DNA of 64,000 nt from an uncultured Bacilli bacterium (GCA_934098525.1 CAKONZ010000002.1:1-64000); one strand, 5' to 3'. Numbered from the stretch's first letter, positions 53,933-63,554 are shown. Notes: generated from the sequence alone by a model not told the origin. Numbers and translations: made by a program.

Positions 53933-54013
53933 TTAAAGGCCAAAAGGCCAAATAATTTTTAAATTATTAAATTCCCAAACAAATGACAAAATAAAATAAC
54001 AAATACTACTCAT
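53933..54013 (-). CDS. Trp-containing leader peptide of trpS
   Basis: 26-residue peptide, starting MSSICYFILSFVW and ending IIWPFGL, with Trp at positions 13 and 22; the second Trp codon is four codons before the stop. TTAGGAGATGATAAA gives a strong ribosome site. The last codons include the palindrome GGCCTTTTGGCC. Position before a terminator and trpS suggests tryptophan- or tRNA-Trp-responsive attenuation. No homologue recognised. Confidence 0.65.
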   Translation of the reverse strand: MSSICYFILSFVWEFNNLKIIWPFGL

Positions 54014-54035
54014 TTTATCATCTCCTAACAAATAA

Positions 54036-54063
54036 ATTATAACATATAACCAACAAACTTCAA
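54036..54063 (-). promoter_or_regulatory. Promoter of the trpS leader
   Basis: TTGAAG-16-TATAAT with an extended TGT before the -10 box, placing the start of the transcript about 15-20 bases before the leader ATG. Confidence 0.75.
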
Positions 54064-54116
54064 CAAATTTTTAAATATTTAAATATTAAAACATATTATT
54101 TTATTAGGGTGATAAC

Positions 54117-54818
54117 ATGTTATTAAATATTATAAACTTATTAAAATCTTTAATGTTTTTCAAAGCCTCTTACTCAAATAATGTATTTTTAGAACCATTA
54201 TCTAAAGAAGATGAAGAAAAATATATAGATTTATTATTAAAAAAAGATAAAGAAGCCAGAAATATTCTCATTGAACATAACCTAAGATTAGTGGCTCACA
54301 TAGTAAAAAAATTTGAAAGTACCAAAGTTGATACAGATGATCTTATAAGTATTGGAACTATAGGTTTAATAAAAGGAATAGATTCTTATTCTTTAAAACA
54401 CGGAACAAAAATAACAACTTATTGTGCTCGTTGTATTGAAAATGAAATACTAATGTACTTTAGAAGTAATAAAAAAAATAATCAAAATATATCATTAGAT
54501 GATCCTATTGGATATGACAAAGAAGGAAACGATATAACTATATTAGATGTTTTAAAAGCTCCTAAACCAGATTATGTAGAAGAATTATTTAAAAAAGATA
54601 ATATAGTATTATTAAACAAATATTTATTAATCTTAACTCCTCGAGAAAAAGAAATAATAAAAAGAAGATACGGATTTAACGAATATGATGAACAAACTCA
54701 AAAAGAAATAGCCAAGGATCTAAAAATTTCAAGAAGTTATGTATCCAGAATAGAAAAAAGAGCAATTACAAAAATACTTAGAGAATTTATGAAAAATAAC
54801 AATTTCAATAATGAATAA
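54117..54818 (+). CDS. sigK: Sporulation sigma factor SigK (pro-form)
   Basis: Late mother-cell sigma factor. 233 residues: a hydrophobic pro-sequence (about 1-20, LLNIINLLKSLMFFK) removed by SpoIVFB in relatives, then PLSKEDEEKY, ARNILIEHNLRLVAHIVKKF, DDLISIGTIGLIKGIDSY and region 4 LTPREKEIIKRRYGF. The frame is intact with no skin-type element. GGGTGATAAC precedes the ATG. Diverges from trpS. Confidence 0.93.
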   Translation: MLLNIINLLKSLMFFKASYSNNVFLEPLSKEDEEKYIDLLLKKDKEARNILIEHNLRLVAHIVKKFESTKVDTDDLISIGTIGLIKGIDSYSLKHGTKITTYCARCIENEILMYFRSNKKNNQNISLDDPIGYDKEGNDITILDVLKAPKPDYVEELFKKDNIVLLNKYLLILTPREKEIIKRRYGFNEYDEQTQKEIAKDLKISRSYVSRIEKRAITKILREFMKNNNFNNE

Positions 54819-54854
54819 ATTATGATATAATATCACAAAAGGAGGAAATTAATT

Positions 54855-55352
54855 ATGAATAATATAGTAGAAGCAACAGTAGAAATTCCAGCAGGAACAA
54901 AAAACAAATATGAAATAGATAAAGTTAATCATAGAATTAAATTAAATAGAGTTCAATACTCTTCAATGACTTATCCAGCAGAATATGGTTTCATCGAAAA
55001 TACACTAGAAAAAGATGGTGATCCTCTTGACATTTTAATTCTAACAAGCGAACCAACATTTCCAGGATGTATAATTGATGCCAAAATAGTAGGAGTTTTA
55101 AAAACAATCGACAATGGTTTTGAAGATAATAAAATTATAGCAGTAAATCATACTGATCCTAGATTTGATGATATTGAAAAACTAAGCGACATTAAAGAAC
55201 ATACTCTATCTGAAATTAAACACTTCTTTGCAAATTATAAAACATTACAAAATATAAAAGTTGAAGTATTTGACTTTTATGATAAAGAAGAAGCACTTAA
55301 AATATTAGAAACTTGTAGAAAAAGATATCAAGAAAAAAAAGAGGTTGAATAA
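54855..55352 (+). CDS. ppa: Inorganic pyrophosphatase, family I
   Basis: Hydrolyses pyrophosphate to phosphate. 165 residues; VEIPAGTKNKYEIDK, YPAEYGFIENTLEKDGDPLD with the metal-binding Asp residues, and DPRFDDI plus EIKHFFANYKTL. Spore-forming Bacilli often use family II enzymes instead. AAAGGAGGAAATTA precedes the ATG. Follows sigK by 36 bases. Confidence 0.95.
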   Translation: MNNIVEATVEIPAGTKNKYEIDKVNHRIKLNRVQYSSMTYPAEYGFIENTLEKDGDPLDILILTSEPTFPGCIIDAKIVGVLKTIDNGFEDNKIIAVNHTDPRFDDIEKLSDIKEHTLSEIKHFFANYKTLQNIKVEVFDFYDKEEALKILETCRKRYQEKKEVE

Positions 55353-55359
55353 CCTCTTT
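55338..55359. terminator. Terminator between ppa and the 55362-55964 gene
   Basis: AAAGAGGTT/AACCTCTTT hairpin with flanking A and T runs between converging genes. Confidence 0.8.
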
Positions 55360-55361
55360 TC

Positions 55362-55964
55362 TTATTCATAAAAAGTAACCTCTATCTTTTTAACATAATA
55401 ATTCTTATCATTTCCTAAATATATTTTTTGAATAGCGTTATACTCTCCCTTTACATCATAAGTTAAAATAATACCATCATTAACTTTTTCTATATCAGAA
55501 AGCTTATAAGTCTCTTCATCAAAATCATTCTTTTTAAATCTTATTTGATAAGTATCATCTGTTATTTTTTTTACATAATCATTTCCATATATATAATCTT
55601 TTAAATTATAATTACTTATATTAAAATACTTTTTTATTAATTCATTAATGTCATTATAACTTACATCAATATATTTAAAATCATCTAATTCATACAAATT
55701 ATCATTCTTATAATACACATAATAACAATAAACAAAATAAGAAATCTTTGTATCATCAAATGAATCTATATTAAATAAAAAACTATTTCCAGTAGAATTT
55801 TGAAATACTTTAACATAATCATTGAAATATTCCTCATCATTCTTATTCTCAATACTAATATTATCATTATCAATTTCAATAGGTTTCTTTTCTTTATAAT
55901 AAATAAAGCATAAAACAACACACAAAATAATAATCAATATAAATAATTTAAATCTTTTCCTCAT
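55362..55964 (-). CDS. Membrane-anchored protein of unknown function
   Basis: 200 residues: MRKRFKLFILIIILCVVLCF is a membrane anchor, followed by an acidic, Tyr- and Asn-rich extracellular domain. No recognised domain. Start at 55964 follows GAGTGGTAGTAGTA and lies inside the rpe gene (17-base overlap), so it ends the rlmN-to-rpe operon, where Bacillus has thiN instead. Confidence 0.7.
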   Translation of the reverse strand: MRKRFKLFILIIILCVVLCFIYYKEKKPIEIDNDNISIENKNDEEYFNDYVKVFQNSTGNSFLFNIDSFDDTKISYFVYCYYVYYKNDNLYELDDFKYIDVSYNDINELIKKYFNISNYNLKDYIYGNDYVKKITDDTYQIRFKKNDFDEETYKLSDIEKVNDGIILTYDVKGEYNAIQKIYLGNDKNYYVKKIEVTFYE

Positions 55965-56595
55965 TACTACTACCACTCATTCTAATTAATTCAATATTAC
56001 TATAATCTTTCAATATAAAAGATGAACTAACAACTATATCTACATTTTCTAAATAACTTAAATTACTATCATTAATACCACCATCAATACTAATCTTAAC
56101 ATTTAAATTATTATCACTAATAACCTTTCTCAAGCTATTCACCTTATCCATCGAAGAATGAATAAACTCTTGACCACTCTTACCTGGTTCAACTGACATA
56201 ACTAAAATTAAATTACAATCTTTCAAATATGGAATAACTTTTTCAATTGAAGTTTCTGGTTTAATAGCTATTCCAATCTTAAAACCATACATTTTAGCTT
56301 GATTAAAAATACTATCAAAGTTCTTTAACTCTCTATGAATAGTAATATAATCTATTTTTCTAAGAGCAATTTTTTCTATATACTTAATAGGATCATTAAC
56401 CATAAAATGTATATCTACCTTTTTTTTACATATATCAATAAGTTTACATAATTCACTAACAGAAAGATTCTTATTATCAACAAACTTACCATCCATAACA
56501 TCAAAATGTATATAATCTGTACTAGTATTATTAAGTTTTTTAATCAAATCAGTATAATCATTATTAGATAAAAATGATGTTGAAACTTCTTTCAT
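55948..56595 (-). CDS. rpe: Ribulose-phosphate 3-epimerase
   Basis: Interconverts ribulose-5- and xylulose-5-phosphate. 215 residues, TIM barrel; YIHFDVMDGKFVDN and VDIHFMVNDPIKYI with metal-binding His/Asp, VMSVEPGKSGQEF and ISIDGGIND. A short conserved N-terminal STSFLSNN. Same position after rsgA as in Bacillus. Confidence 0.94.
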   Translation of the reverse strand: MKEVSTSFLSNNDYTDLIKKLNNTSTDYIHFDVMDGKFVDNKNLSVSELCKLIDICKKKVDIHFMVNDPIKYIEKIALRKIDYITIHRELKNFDSIFNQAKMYGFKIGIAIKPETSIEKVIPYLKDCNLILVMSVEPGKSGQEFIHSSMDKVNSLRKVISDNNLNVKISIDGGINDSNLSYLENVDIVVSSSFILKDYSNIELIRMSGSSNEEKI

Positions 56596-56598
56596 ATC

Positions 56599-57426
56599 CT
56601 ACCTCTTCTCTATTATCTTTTTATAATTTTCATATCTAGAAGATAATATTTTTCCACTCATTACAGCTTTTTTTACTTCACATTCTTTTTCATTTATATG
56701 CATACAATTATCATACAAACAATTATATTTATCAAAATCAATAAAACTCTTTCTAATTTCTTCATCACTAAGATTACTTAAATCAATAGCAGAAAATCCT
56801 GGAGTATCTAAAACCTTACCATTATATAAATTAACTAACGTAACATATCTAGTAGTATGTTTTCCTCTTCCTAAAGCTTTACTTATTTCATTAACTTCAA
56901 AATTAAGACTTTTATCAAGTTTATTCATTAAACTTGACTTACCAGCTCCTGTTTGTCCAGTAAAAACTGTAGTCTTATTTTTAAATAATCTTTTAATCTT
57001 AAAAATATCAGTATTAAATACCACTTTAAAACCTAATTTTTTATAATACTTTATATATTGTTTTATTTTTTTATATTCATTCTTATTTAATAAATCTTTT
57101 TTAGTAAAACAAATAACTGGTTTTATATTATTAGATAAACACACTACTAATAGCTTATCTAACAAATAATCAGAAAAATTTGGTTCCTTTAAACTAGTAA
57201 CAATAAAAGCCTGATCAATGTTAGAAACATTTGGTCTCAATAAACTATTTTTTCTTGGTAAAATTTCTAATATATATTTATTTTCAATATCAAAGAAAAC
57301 ATAATCTCCAACTTGAGGAGTTATGTTTTCTACTCTAAATTTTCCTCTTGATTTACATATATAAGTCTTTTTATCACACAAGACAAAATAATCATTACTA
57401 ACAATTTTAATTATTTGTCCTTTCAT
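56599..57426 (-). CDS. rsgA: Ribosome small-subunit-dependent GTPase RsgA
   Basis: 30S maturation GTPase (YloQ/CpgA). 275 residues: N-terminal OB fold, circularly permuted G domain (TKKDLL before GQTGAGKSSL and DTPGFSAI) and a C-terminal zinc motif C-X4-C-H-X5-C seen in YNCLYDNCMHINEKEC. Gaps of 3 bases to prkC and rpe show one operon. PrkC phosphorylates its Bacillus homologue. Confidence 0.95.
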   Translation of the reverse strand: MKGQIIKIVSNDYFVLCDKKTYICKSRGKFRVENITPQVGDYVFFDIENKYILEILPRKNSLLRPNVSNIDQAFIVTSLKEPNFSDYLLDKLLVVCLSNNIKPVICFTKKDLLNKNEYKKIKQYIKYYKKLGFKVVFNTDIFKIKRLFKNKTTVFTGQTGAGKSSLMNKLDKSLNFEVNEISKALGRGKHTTRYVTLVNLYNGKVLDTPGFSAIDLSNLSDEEIRKSFIDFDKYNCLYDNCMHINEKECEVKKAVMSGKILSSRYENYKKIIEKR

Positions 57427-57429
57427 TAA

Positions 57430-59163
57430 CTATTCTCCCTCTACATTGGAATCATCAGGTTTATCAGGGGTAACATCATAATTAGTTCTAGCCTTAGCAA
57501 CAACAATCTTAAATGTCGCACCACTAGTTACTACTGAATCTGCTTCCCTACTTTGTTCAATTATTACACCAGGTTCATAATCATCTGTTTCTTTATATTC
57601 AACTATCAAAGAAACACCCTTTTCATTAGCCCATTCAGAAACCTTTTCAACAGTCCAAGCCTCAGTAACAAAATTTGGATACTTCTCAACCTTTTTAGGT
57701 ATATAAATAGTTATCTTATCACCAGCTTTTAACTCAGTGCCTGGTTCAACATCTTGTGCTACAATCTCTTGTTTATCATATTTCTTTTCATTTGTATCCT
57801 TAACTTCTTTTTCTTCTACATTAACTTCAATACCATACATCTCAGTAAGTAAAGTTTTAATTTCGATATAATTCTTTCCTGTCAAATCCTCTACTTTATA
57901 CTTCTTCATACCTGTAGAAATAATTAAAGTAATACTAGTACCAGCTTTAACAGTTCTACCCTTCGAAGGATTAGTACCAATAACCTTTCCCTCTTCAACT
58001 TTATCAGAAGCCTTTTCAATCACATCAACATTAACATCTAAACCTAATTTTTCTAACTCTTTCTCAGCAGTTTCAACTGTATAATTATTTACATCTGGTA
58101 TAGTTACATCTGGAACTTTAGAAATATTAGGTAAAATTATAAATATAAATAACAAAGCAAGTATCATCACAAATACAGAAGCTCCAAGAATTACAATCTT
58201 TTTATTTTTTTTCTCTTCATCCTCTTCAGTTATTTGTTCAACAAAACTTTTATCTTTATTATTATCATTAGTAACTATTTCTTGATTTTCATCTATTCCT
58301 TCAGAATATTTAAATTTAATTAATGGTTCATTTTTACGATCTTTATCTAAAACTGTTTTTAAATCTTCATACATTTCATTAGCATTAGCATATCTATTCT
58401 TAGGATTCTTAGCAGTTGCTTTTAAAACAACATTTTCAACACTTTGAGGAACATCAGGTAAAACATCTCTAATTCTAGGCATAGGTTCTTTTAAATGCTT
58501 TAAAGCAATCTCTACAGCATTATCTCCTCTAAAAGGAAGTTCTCCTACTATAAGCTCATACATCATAATTCCTAAAGAATAAACATCGCTCTTTAGTGTA
58601 GCACCTTTACCACTTGCTTGTTCAGGTGGAAAATAATGAACAGAACCCATAGCAGAATTAGTTTGAGTAAGTTGTGTAGCATTTAAAGCCATAGCAATAC
58701 CAAAATCAGTTATTTTAATACCACCATCATCTTTTATTAAAATATTTTGTGGTTTTAAATCTCTATGAATAATTAAATTATCATGAGCAACACTCATAGC
58801 ACTAGTGATTTGTAGCATAATATCTACAACCTCACTGACTGTAAGTCCTCCTCTTTTTTTAATTAACTGTTTCAAATTTTTTCCTGGAACATATTCCATT
58901 ACAATAAAATAGTCCCCATTATCTTCACCAACATCATATATTTCTACAATATTAGGATGAGAAAGACTAGAAGCAGACAAAGCCTCACGTTGAAAACGTC
59001 TTACAAACTTTTCATCTGTAGCTAAATCCCCTCTTAAGACCTTTATAGCAACTTTCCTATCTAAAATAGTATCTTTAGCTAAATAAACATTAGCCATTCC
59101 ACCTTCACCAATAGTGGTTAATATTTCATACCTATCATTAACCTTTTGTCCCTTGACTATCAT
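57430..59163 (-). CDS. prkC: PASTA-domain serine/threonine kinase PrkC
   Basis: Senses muropeptides or lipid II and phosphorylates cell-wall, growth and germination proteins. 577 residues: kinase domain (about 10-270) with GEGGMANVYLA, AIKVLR, IHRDLKPQNI and DFGIA; a membrane helix (about 325-347); three PASTA domains (about 350-560); and an acidic tail. Overlaps prpC by 4 bases. Confidence 0.97.
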   Translation of the reverse strand: MIVKGQKVNDRYEILTTIGEGGMANVYLAKDTILDRKVAIKVLRGDLATDEKFVRRFQREALSASSLSHPNIVEIYDVGEDNGDYFIVMEYVPGKNLKQLIKKRGGLTVSEVVDIMLQITSAMSVAHDNLIIHRDLKPQNILIKDDGGIKITDFGIAMALNATQLTQTNSAMGSVHYFPPEQASGKGATLKSDVYSLGIMMYELIVGELPFRGDNAVEIALKHLKEPMPRIRDVLPDVPQSVENVVLKATAKNPKNRYANANEMYEDLKTVLDKDRKNEPLIKFKYSEGIDENQEIVTNDNNKDKSFVEQITEEDEEKKNKKIVILGASVFVMILALLFIFIILPNISKVPDVTIPDVNNYTVETAEKELEKLGLDVNVDVIEKASDKVEEGKVIGTNPSKGRTVKAGTSITLIISTGMKKYKVEDLTGKNYIEIKTLLTEMYGIEVNVEEKEVKDTNEKKYDKQEIVAQDVEPGTELKAGDKITIYIPKKVEKYPNFVTEAWTVEKVSEWANEKGVSLIVEYKETDDYEPGVIIEQSREADSVVTSGATFKIVVAKARTNYDVTPDKPDDSNVEGE

Positions 59164-59906
59164 TTAGTATCACACTCCCCATTTTTTACTAAATATGCTA
59201 TTGAAATATTATCATTTCCACCCCTATTATTAGCTTTTCGTATAAGCTTTACAACTTTTTCTTCAACAGACAAATCACTAACCAAAACCTTTTCAATAAT
59301 TTCATTATCAACCATTGAAGTAAGACCATCAGATGAAAGTAAAATCTCATCAATGTCCATACTACAATCAAAAATATCTATCTCAACAGGATCATTAATC
59401 CCTAAAGCATTCATAAGTATATTTTTTTTAGGATGATTTTTTGCTTCTTCCGCAGTTAATTCTCCTGCTGTTACTAATAAATTAACTAAAGTATGATCAT
59501 ATGTGACTTTATGTAACTTTCCACCCTTCATAACAAAACCAGAAGAATCTCCTATATTACCAAATAAAATATAATCATTAGTTACTAAAGCACAAACAAG
59601 TGTTGTTCCCATTCCCTTACTTTCAGGATTTTCATCACTATGTTTAAAAATCAAACTATTGATTTCATTAGCACTACTTCTTAACCATTCAATAGCGTCA
59701 AGCTTACTCATCTTAAAAAAACTTTCATTGAATCGTTTTCCTAAATAAGAAATAGCAATAGATGAAGCCACTTCACCTGCTCTATGACCACCCATACCAT
59801 CTGCTATAGCCATCAGATAACTACCCTCATTATTTTTTATAATAATTACGCTGTCTTCATTATGATCTCTTACTATACCTGTATCAGTTAAATAAAATGT
59901 TTCCAT
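59160..59906 (-). CDS. prpC: PP2C-type phosphatase PrpC
   Basis: Reverses PrkC phosphorylation. 248 residues with metal-binding motifs TGIVRDHNEDS, IADGMGGHRAGEVAS, GMGTTLVCA, NIGDSSGFV, LLSSDGLT and GGNDNISI. One base gap from rlmN and coupled to prkC. Confidence 0.96.
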   Translation of the reverse strand: METFYLTDTGIVRDHNEDSVIIIKNNEGSYLMAIADGMGGHRAGEVASSIAISYLGKRFNESFFKMSKLDAIEWLRSSANEINSLIFKHSDENPESKGMGTTLVCALVTNDYILFGNIGDSSGFVMKGGKLHKVTYDHTLVNLLVTAGELTAEEAKNHPKKNILMNALGINDPVEIDIFDCSMDIDEILLSSDGLTSMVDNEIIEKVLVSDLSVEEKVVKLIRKANNRGGNDNISIAYLVKNGECDTK

Positions 59907-59907
59907 C

Positions 59908-60924
59908 TTATTCCTCCTTTTTTGCCCTCAATTGTCCACATGCAGCAGATATTTTTGAACCAAATTCTCTTCTGATTGTTACATTTATACCTTCTTTTTT
60001 AATTATATCATAAAATTTTAAAATTTCATCTTTTTTACTTCTTTTATACAAAAAATTACTATTTTCATTGTAAGGTATCAAATTAACATATGCATTCATA
60101 CCCCTAATCAAATTAGCTAACTCTAATGCTTCCTTCTTACTATCATTAATTCCATCTAACAAAATATATTCAAAAGTAACTCTTCTATTAGTATTTTTTA
60201 TATATTCTTTTAAAGCAACTATTAAATCTTTTAATGGATATGCTCTATTAACAGGCATAATTTTACTTCTAAGTTCATCATTTGGAGCATGTAAACTAAT
60301 AGCAAGATTAACTTGATATGGAAGCTTAGAAAACTCTTTTATCTTAGGAATAATTCCACATGTAGAAACAGTAATATGACGAGACCCTATATTAAGACCC
60401 TTATAATAATTCGCTATACTAATAAACTTAACAATATTATCATAATTATCAAAAGGTTCACCTATTCCCATAATAACAATATGTGTAATCCTCTTCCTTA
60501 TAAGACTCTCAACTATCATAATCTGTAAAATCATTTCTCCAGCAGTTAAATCCCTTTGTTTCTTTAGTCTTCCACTCTCACAAAAAGAACACCCCATATT
60601 ACAACCAACTTGACTAGAAATACACAAACTAAGACCATAATTATGTCTCATAAGTACACATTCTATATGATTATTATCATGTAATTTAAACAAATACTTA
60701 TTTACATCCTCATCTTTTTCCTCTTTTACTAACTCTAATCTATCCATATTAAAACTATCCTTAAGTTTTAATATCAAATCCTTACTTAAATTACTCATCT
60801 CATCAAAAGATGAAACCCTTTTATCATACAACCATTCAAATATTTGTCCAGCTCTATATTTTTTCTCATTAATACTAAGTAAATAATTCTCTAACTCTTC
60901 ATATGTCAAATTATAAATACTCAT
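59908..60924 (-). CDS. rlmN: 23S rRNA/tRNA adenine C2-methyltransferase RlmN
   Basis: Radical SAM enzyme making m2A2503 in 23S rRNA and m2A37 in tRNA. 338 residues; radical SAM cluster CNMGCSFCESG, MGIGEPFDNYDN, and the C-terminal SAACGQL with the methyl-carrying Cys. AGGAGGAAGTT precedes the ATG. First gene of the rlmN-prpC-prkC-rsgA-rpe block, 9 bases after uvrC. Confidence 0.96.
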   Translation of the reverse strand: MSIYNLTYEELENYLLSINEKKYRAGQIFEWLYDKRVSSFDEMSNLSKDLILKLKDSFNMDRLELVKEEKDEDVNKYLFKLHDNNHIECVLMRHNYGLSLCISSQVGCNMGCSFCESGRLKKQRDLTAGEMILQIMIVESLIRKRITHIVIMGIGEPFDNYDNIVKFISIANYYKGLNIGSRHITVSTCGIIPKIKEFSKLPYQVNLAISLHAPNDELRSKIMPVNRAYPLKDLIVALKEYIKNTNRRVTFEYILLDGINDSKKEALELANLIRGMNAYVNLIPYNENSNFLYKRSKKDEILKFYDIIKKEGINVTIRREFGSKISAACGQLRAKKEE

Positions 60925-60933
60925 AACTTCCTC

Positions 60934-62691
60934 CTATAATTCCTCATTTAAATACTTTTTTAGTTCTACAGCAACATCTCTTGGTATTATTTTACTAAGA
61001 TCTTCTATATCAGCTTCTTTTATCTTATTAATAGTCTTATACTTTAACAAAAGTTGTTTTCTTCTCTTTTCTCCAATTCCCGAAACATTATCTAAAATAC
61101 TTGCTAAACTACCTTTAGACTTTATATCTCTATGATAACTAATTGCAAAACGATGAACCTCATCTTGCATTCTTGTTAAATACAAAAATAAATTATTATT
61201 TAAAACCTTTACTTCTCTTCCATCAGACATAACTATCATACTTGTTCTATGTTTATCATCTTTCTTTAGTCCTATAACTAAAATATCAAGTCCCAAAGAA
61301 TTTATAATATCAAGAGCAACCCTAACTTGATTAAGACCACCATCTACTATAACAAGATCAGGAAGCATAGATTTTTCTAAAAGAAGTCTATAATATCTTC
61401 TATAAATAACCTCTTTCATAGCAGACAAATCATCTTTAACTAAAGAATCAATTTTATACTTACGATACTCCTTTTTATTAGCAATAAAATCATCAAAAAC
61501 AACCATACCACCAACATAATAAGTACCAAACAAATGAGAATTATCAAATAATTCAATTCTATGAATATTTCTTCCTAAAATATCATTCAAATTCTTAATA
61601 GCCTCCGCTCTAATATCATCATTTCTTTTAATCAACTCTTGCTTTTCCTTAGAATAAATAGAAGCATTTAAATTAGCCATATTAAGTATTTTCTTCACAT
61701 CACCCTTTTTAGGAGAAACAACAGAAACACCTAAGCACTCAGTAAGTGTAGAAGTATCAGCAATATCATTAACCACTATTTGCTTAGGCAAATCATACTT
61801 ATCATAAAACTCTATAATATATCTATTATAAACATCCTCATAATCAATAAAATCATTAATAATTTTGTTATGTTTACCAATAACAACTCCCTCTCTAACA
61901 AACAAAACCTCAATAGTCAAAAAATTAGTACTAACATCAAAACCAAAAACATCAAAATTATACTTAATATTAGAAACAATAATCTGTTTACTAATAGTAG
62001 TCTTAATATCAGAAATAATATTCTTAATCTCAAGAGCCTTTTCGTAATTTAAAGAATCACTATAAGAAATCATTTGCTTTTCTAACTTTTCCACTATCAT
62101 TTTGTAATCACCATTCAAAAAAGCAGTTATTTCCTTAACCATCTTATCTATAACACTCTTATCTACATCATATTTACAATACCCTAAGCACTGATTAATA
62201 TGATAATATAAACAAACATCTTTTTTTAAATGATCACATTTTTTTAATGGATAAATCCTATTAATCAAATCAACAGTATTTCTAGCACTAACAACATTCG
62301 GATAAGGTCCAAATAACTTATCCTTAACCTTTTTTCTCTCCTTTTTTCTAACAATCTTAACACTTGGATACTTCTCATTTGTAAGAGCTATATAAGGATA
62401 AGTCTTATCATCCTTAAGTAAAATATTATACTTAGGATTATATTTTTTAATCAAATTAATTTCTAATATCAAACACTCCCTATTAGTATTAGTAACAATA
62501 TAATCAAAATCATTAATATGTTCAACCAAAGCTTTAGTCTTTCCAGTATGAGTCTGCATAAAATAAGACTTAACTCTATTTTTTAAATTCTTTGCTTTTC
62601 CAACATAAATAATATTACCATCAACATCTTTCATCAAATAACAACCTGGTTTAGTAGGTAATAACTTTAATTTTTCTCTTATCAAATCCAT
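60934..62691 (-). CDS. uvrC: UvrABC endonuclease subunit C
   Basis: Makes both incisions in nucleotide-excision repair. 585 residues: GIY-YIG domain (PGCYLMKDVDGNIIYVGKA), UVR motif, RNase H-like domain with IELFDNSHLFGTYYVGGMVV in parts, LVIVDGG, and C-terminal HhH. AGGATGATTTGT supports the ATG at 62691. Only 9 bases separate it from rlmN, so it probably heads or extends that operon. Confidence 0.97.
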   Translation of the reverse strand: MDLIREKLKLLPTKPGCYLMKDVDGNIIYVGKAKNLKNRVKSYFMQTHTGKTKALVEHINDFDYIVTNTNRECLILEINLIKKYNPKYNILLKDDKTYPYIALTNEKYPSVKIVRKKERKKVKDKLFGPYPNVVSARNTVDLINRIYPLKKCDHLKKDVCLYYHINQCLGYCKYDVDKSVIDKMVKEITAFLNGDYKMIVEKLEKQMISYSDSLNYEKALEIKNIISDIKTTISKQIIVSNIKYNFDVFGFDVSTNFLTIEVLFVREGVVIGKHNKIINDFIDYEDVYNRYIIEFYDKYDLPKQIVVNDIADTSTLTECLGVSVVSPKKGDVKKILNMANLNASIYSKEKQELIKRNDDIRAEAIKNLNDILGRNIHRIELFDNSHLFGTYYVGGMVVFDDFIANKKEYRKYKIDSLVKDDLSAMKEVIYRRYYRLLLEKSMLPDLVIVDGGLNQVRVALDIINSLGLDILVIGLKKDDKHRTSMIVMSDGREVKVLNNNLFLYLTRMQDEVHRFAISYHRDIKSKGSLASILDNVSGIGEKRRKQLLLKYKTINKIKEADIEDLSKIIPRDVAVELKKYLNEEL

Positions 62692-62701
62692 ACAAATCAT
62701 C

Positions 62702-63472
62702 CTAACTTCGTTTTTTACTAGACATATATCTATTAATATAAATAGGTAAATTTAATGACTTACCATTCAAATAATTAATTGCCTCAAGCAAAGTAACATC
62801 ATCTTTTCCCAGTGTTACACTAAAACTCTTACTAACAACTCCCGAAACAAATTCTGCCAAATATAACTTATCTTCTAAACAAACTTCATCTTTCTCTTTA
62901 TTTTCTCTATCACCCAAAAAATCTTTCAAACTTACTGAAAGAGAAAACAAAATATTTTCATATATATTCTTCTCTAAAGATGTAATTTCATAACCCATAT
63001 GTTTAGCAAATTCTATTAAATTATCTGCATTATTTTTAATATTCTTATAATTATAACTTCTAAGATTAATCATTGGTAAATCTTTCAATGAAGAATAAGC
63101 ATACTCCTCAGGAACCATAATACATTTTATTTTAGACCTATCAATCTTATCCTTAACAAATACCTCATCATTATAATTAATATACTCTTCATTATAATCA
63201 TAAATAAAATCAACATCTTCAACAATAAAACTAATTCCTTTTTTAGCAAACCTATTATAAGATGAATTAACTCCATTATCAACATAAATATATCTAATCA
63301 TAGATATATATTCATCAAAATTATAACCATCAAAATTTCTAGCCAAATTAACATTTTCTCTTAAAGCAGACTTTTCTGACAATATACCATGTTCTAATAT
63401 AGAAGAAAACTTAAATAAATTAAAACCAACTGAATGAATTAAAGTATTTTCACTAAACTTATAATAATCCAT
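62702..63472 (-). CDS. Unknown protein with faint ADP-ribosyltransferase-like features
   Basis: 256 residues, soluble. LIHSVGFNLFKFSSILEHGI LSEKSAL (written in two parts), MIRYIYVD, ISFIVEDVDFI and DEVFVKDKID recall the layout of ADP-ribosyltransferase-like folds (His near the start, a conserved Arg-containing strand, a late acidic motif), but the likeness is weak. ATTTAGGTGGTGATATT precedes the ATG at 63472. It lies 10 bases before uvrC. A regulatory or stress role is speculative. Confidence 0.55.
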   Translation of the reverse strand: MDYYKFSENTLIHSVGFNLFKFSSILEHGILSEKSALRENVNLARNFDGYNFDEYISMIRYIYVDNGVNSSYNRFAKKGISFIVEDVDFIYDYNEEYINYNDEVFVKDKIDRSKIKCIMVPEEYAYSSLKDLPMINLRSYNYKNIKNNADNLIEFAKHMGYEITSLEKNIYENILFSLSVSLKDFLGDRENKEKDEVCLEDKLYLAEFVSGVVSKSFSVTLGKDDVTLLEAINYLNGKSLNLPIYINRYMSSKKRS

Positions 63473-63519
63473 AATATCACCACCTAAATTATAGCAAAAC
63501 AACGATATAAATAAAAGAA

Positions 63520-63542
63520 AAAGAAACAATTAATGTTTCTTT
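63520..63542 (-). terminator. Terminator between the IS30 element and the unknown gene
   Basis: AAAGAAACA/TGTTTCTTT hairpin followed by TTCTTTTATTT on the minus strand. Confidence 0.6.
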
Positions 63543-63554
63543 ATAAATGGAAAT

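Noticed and set aside
53933..54013. Homology of the trpS leader peptide to TnaC
   Set aside because: Both have a Trp followed about 11-12 residues later by Pro, but the key Asp of TnaC is missing and trpS is not a tryptophanase operon; likely chance.
53851..54116. T-box riboswitch upstream of trpS
   Set aside because: No AGGGTGGNACCGCG-like sequence or Stem I pattern; the leader is short and better explained by the peptide plus terminator.
54117..54818. skin-type element in sigK
   Set aside because: The sigK frame is continuous through all conserved regions.
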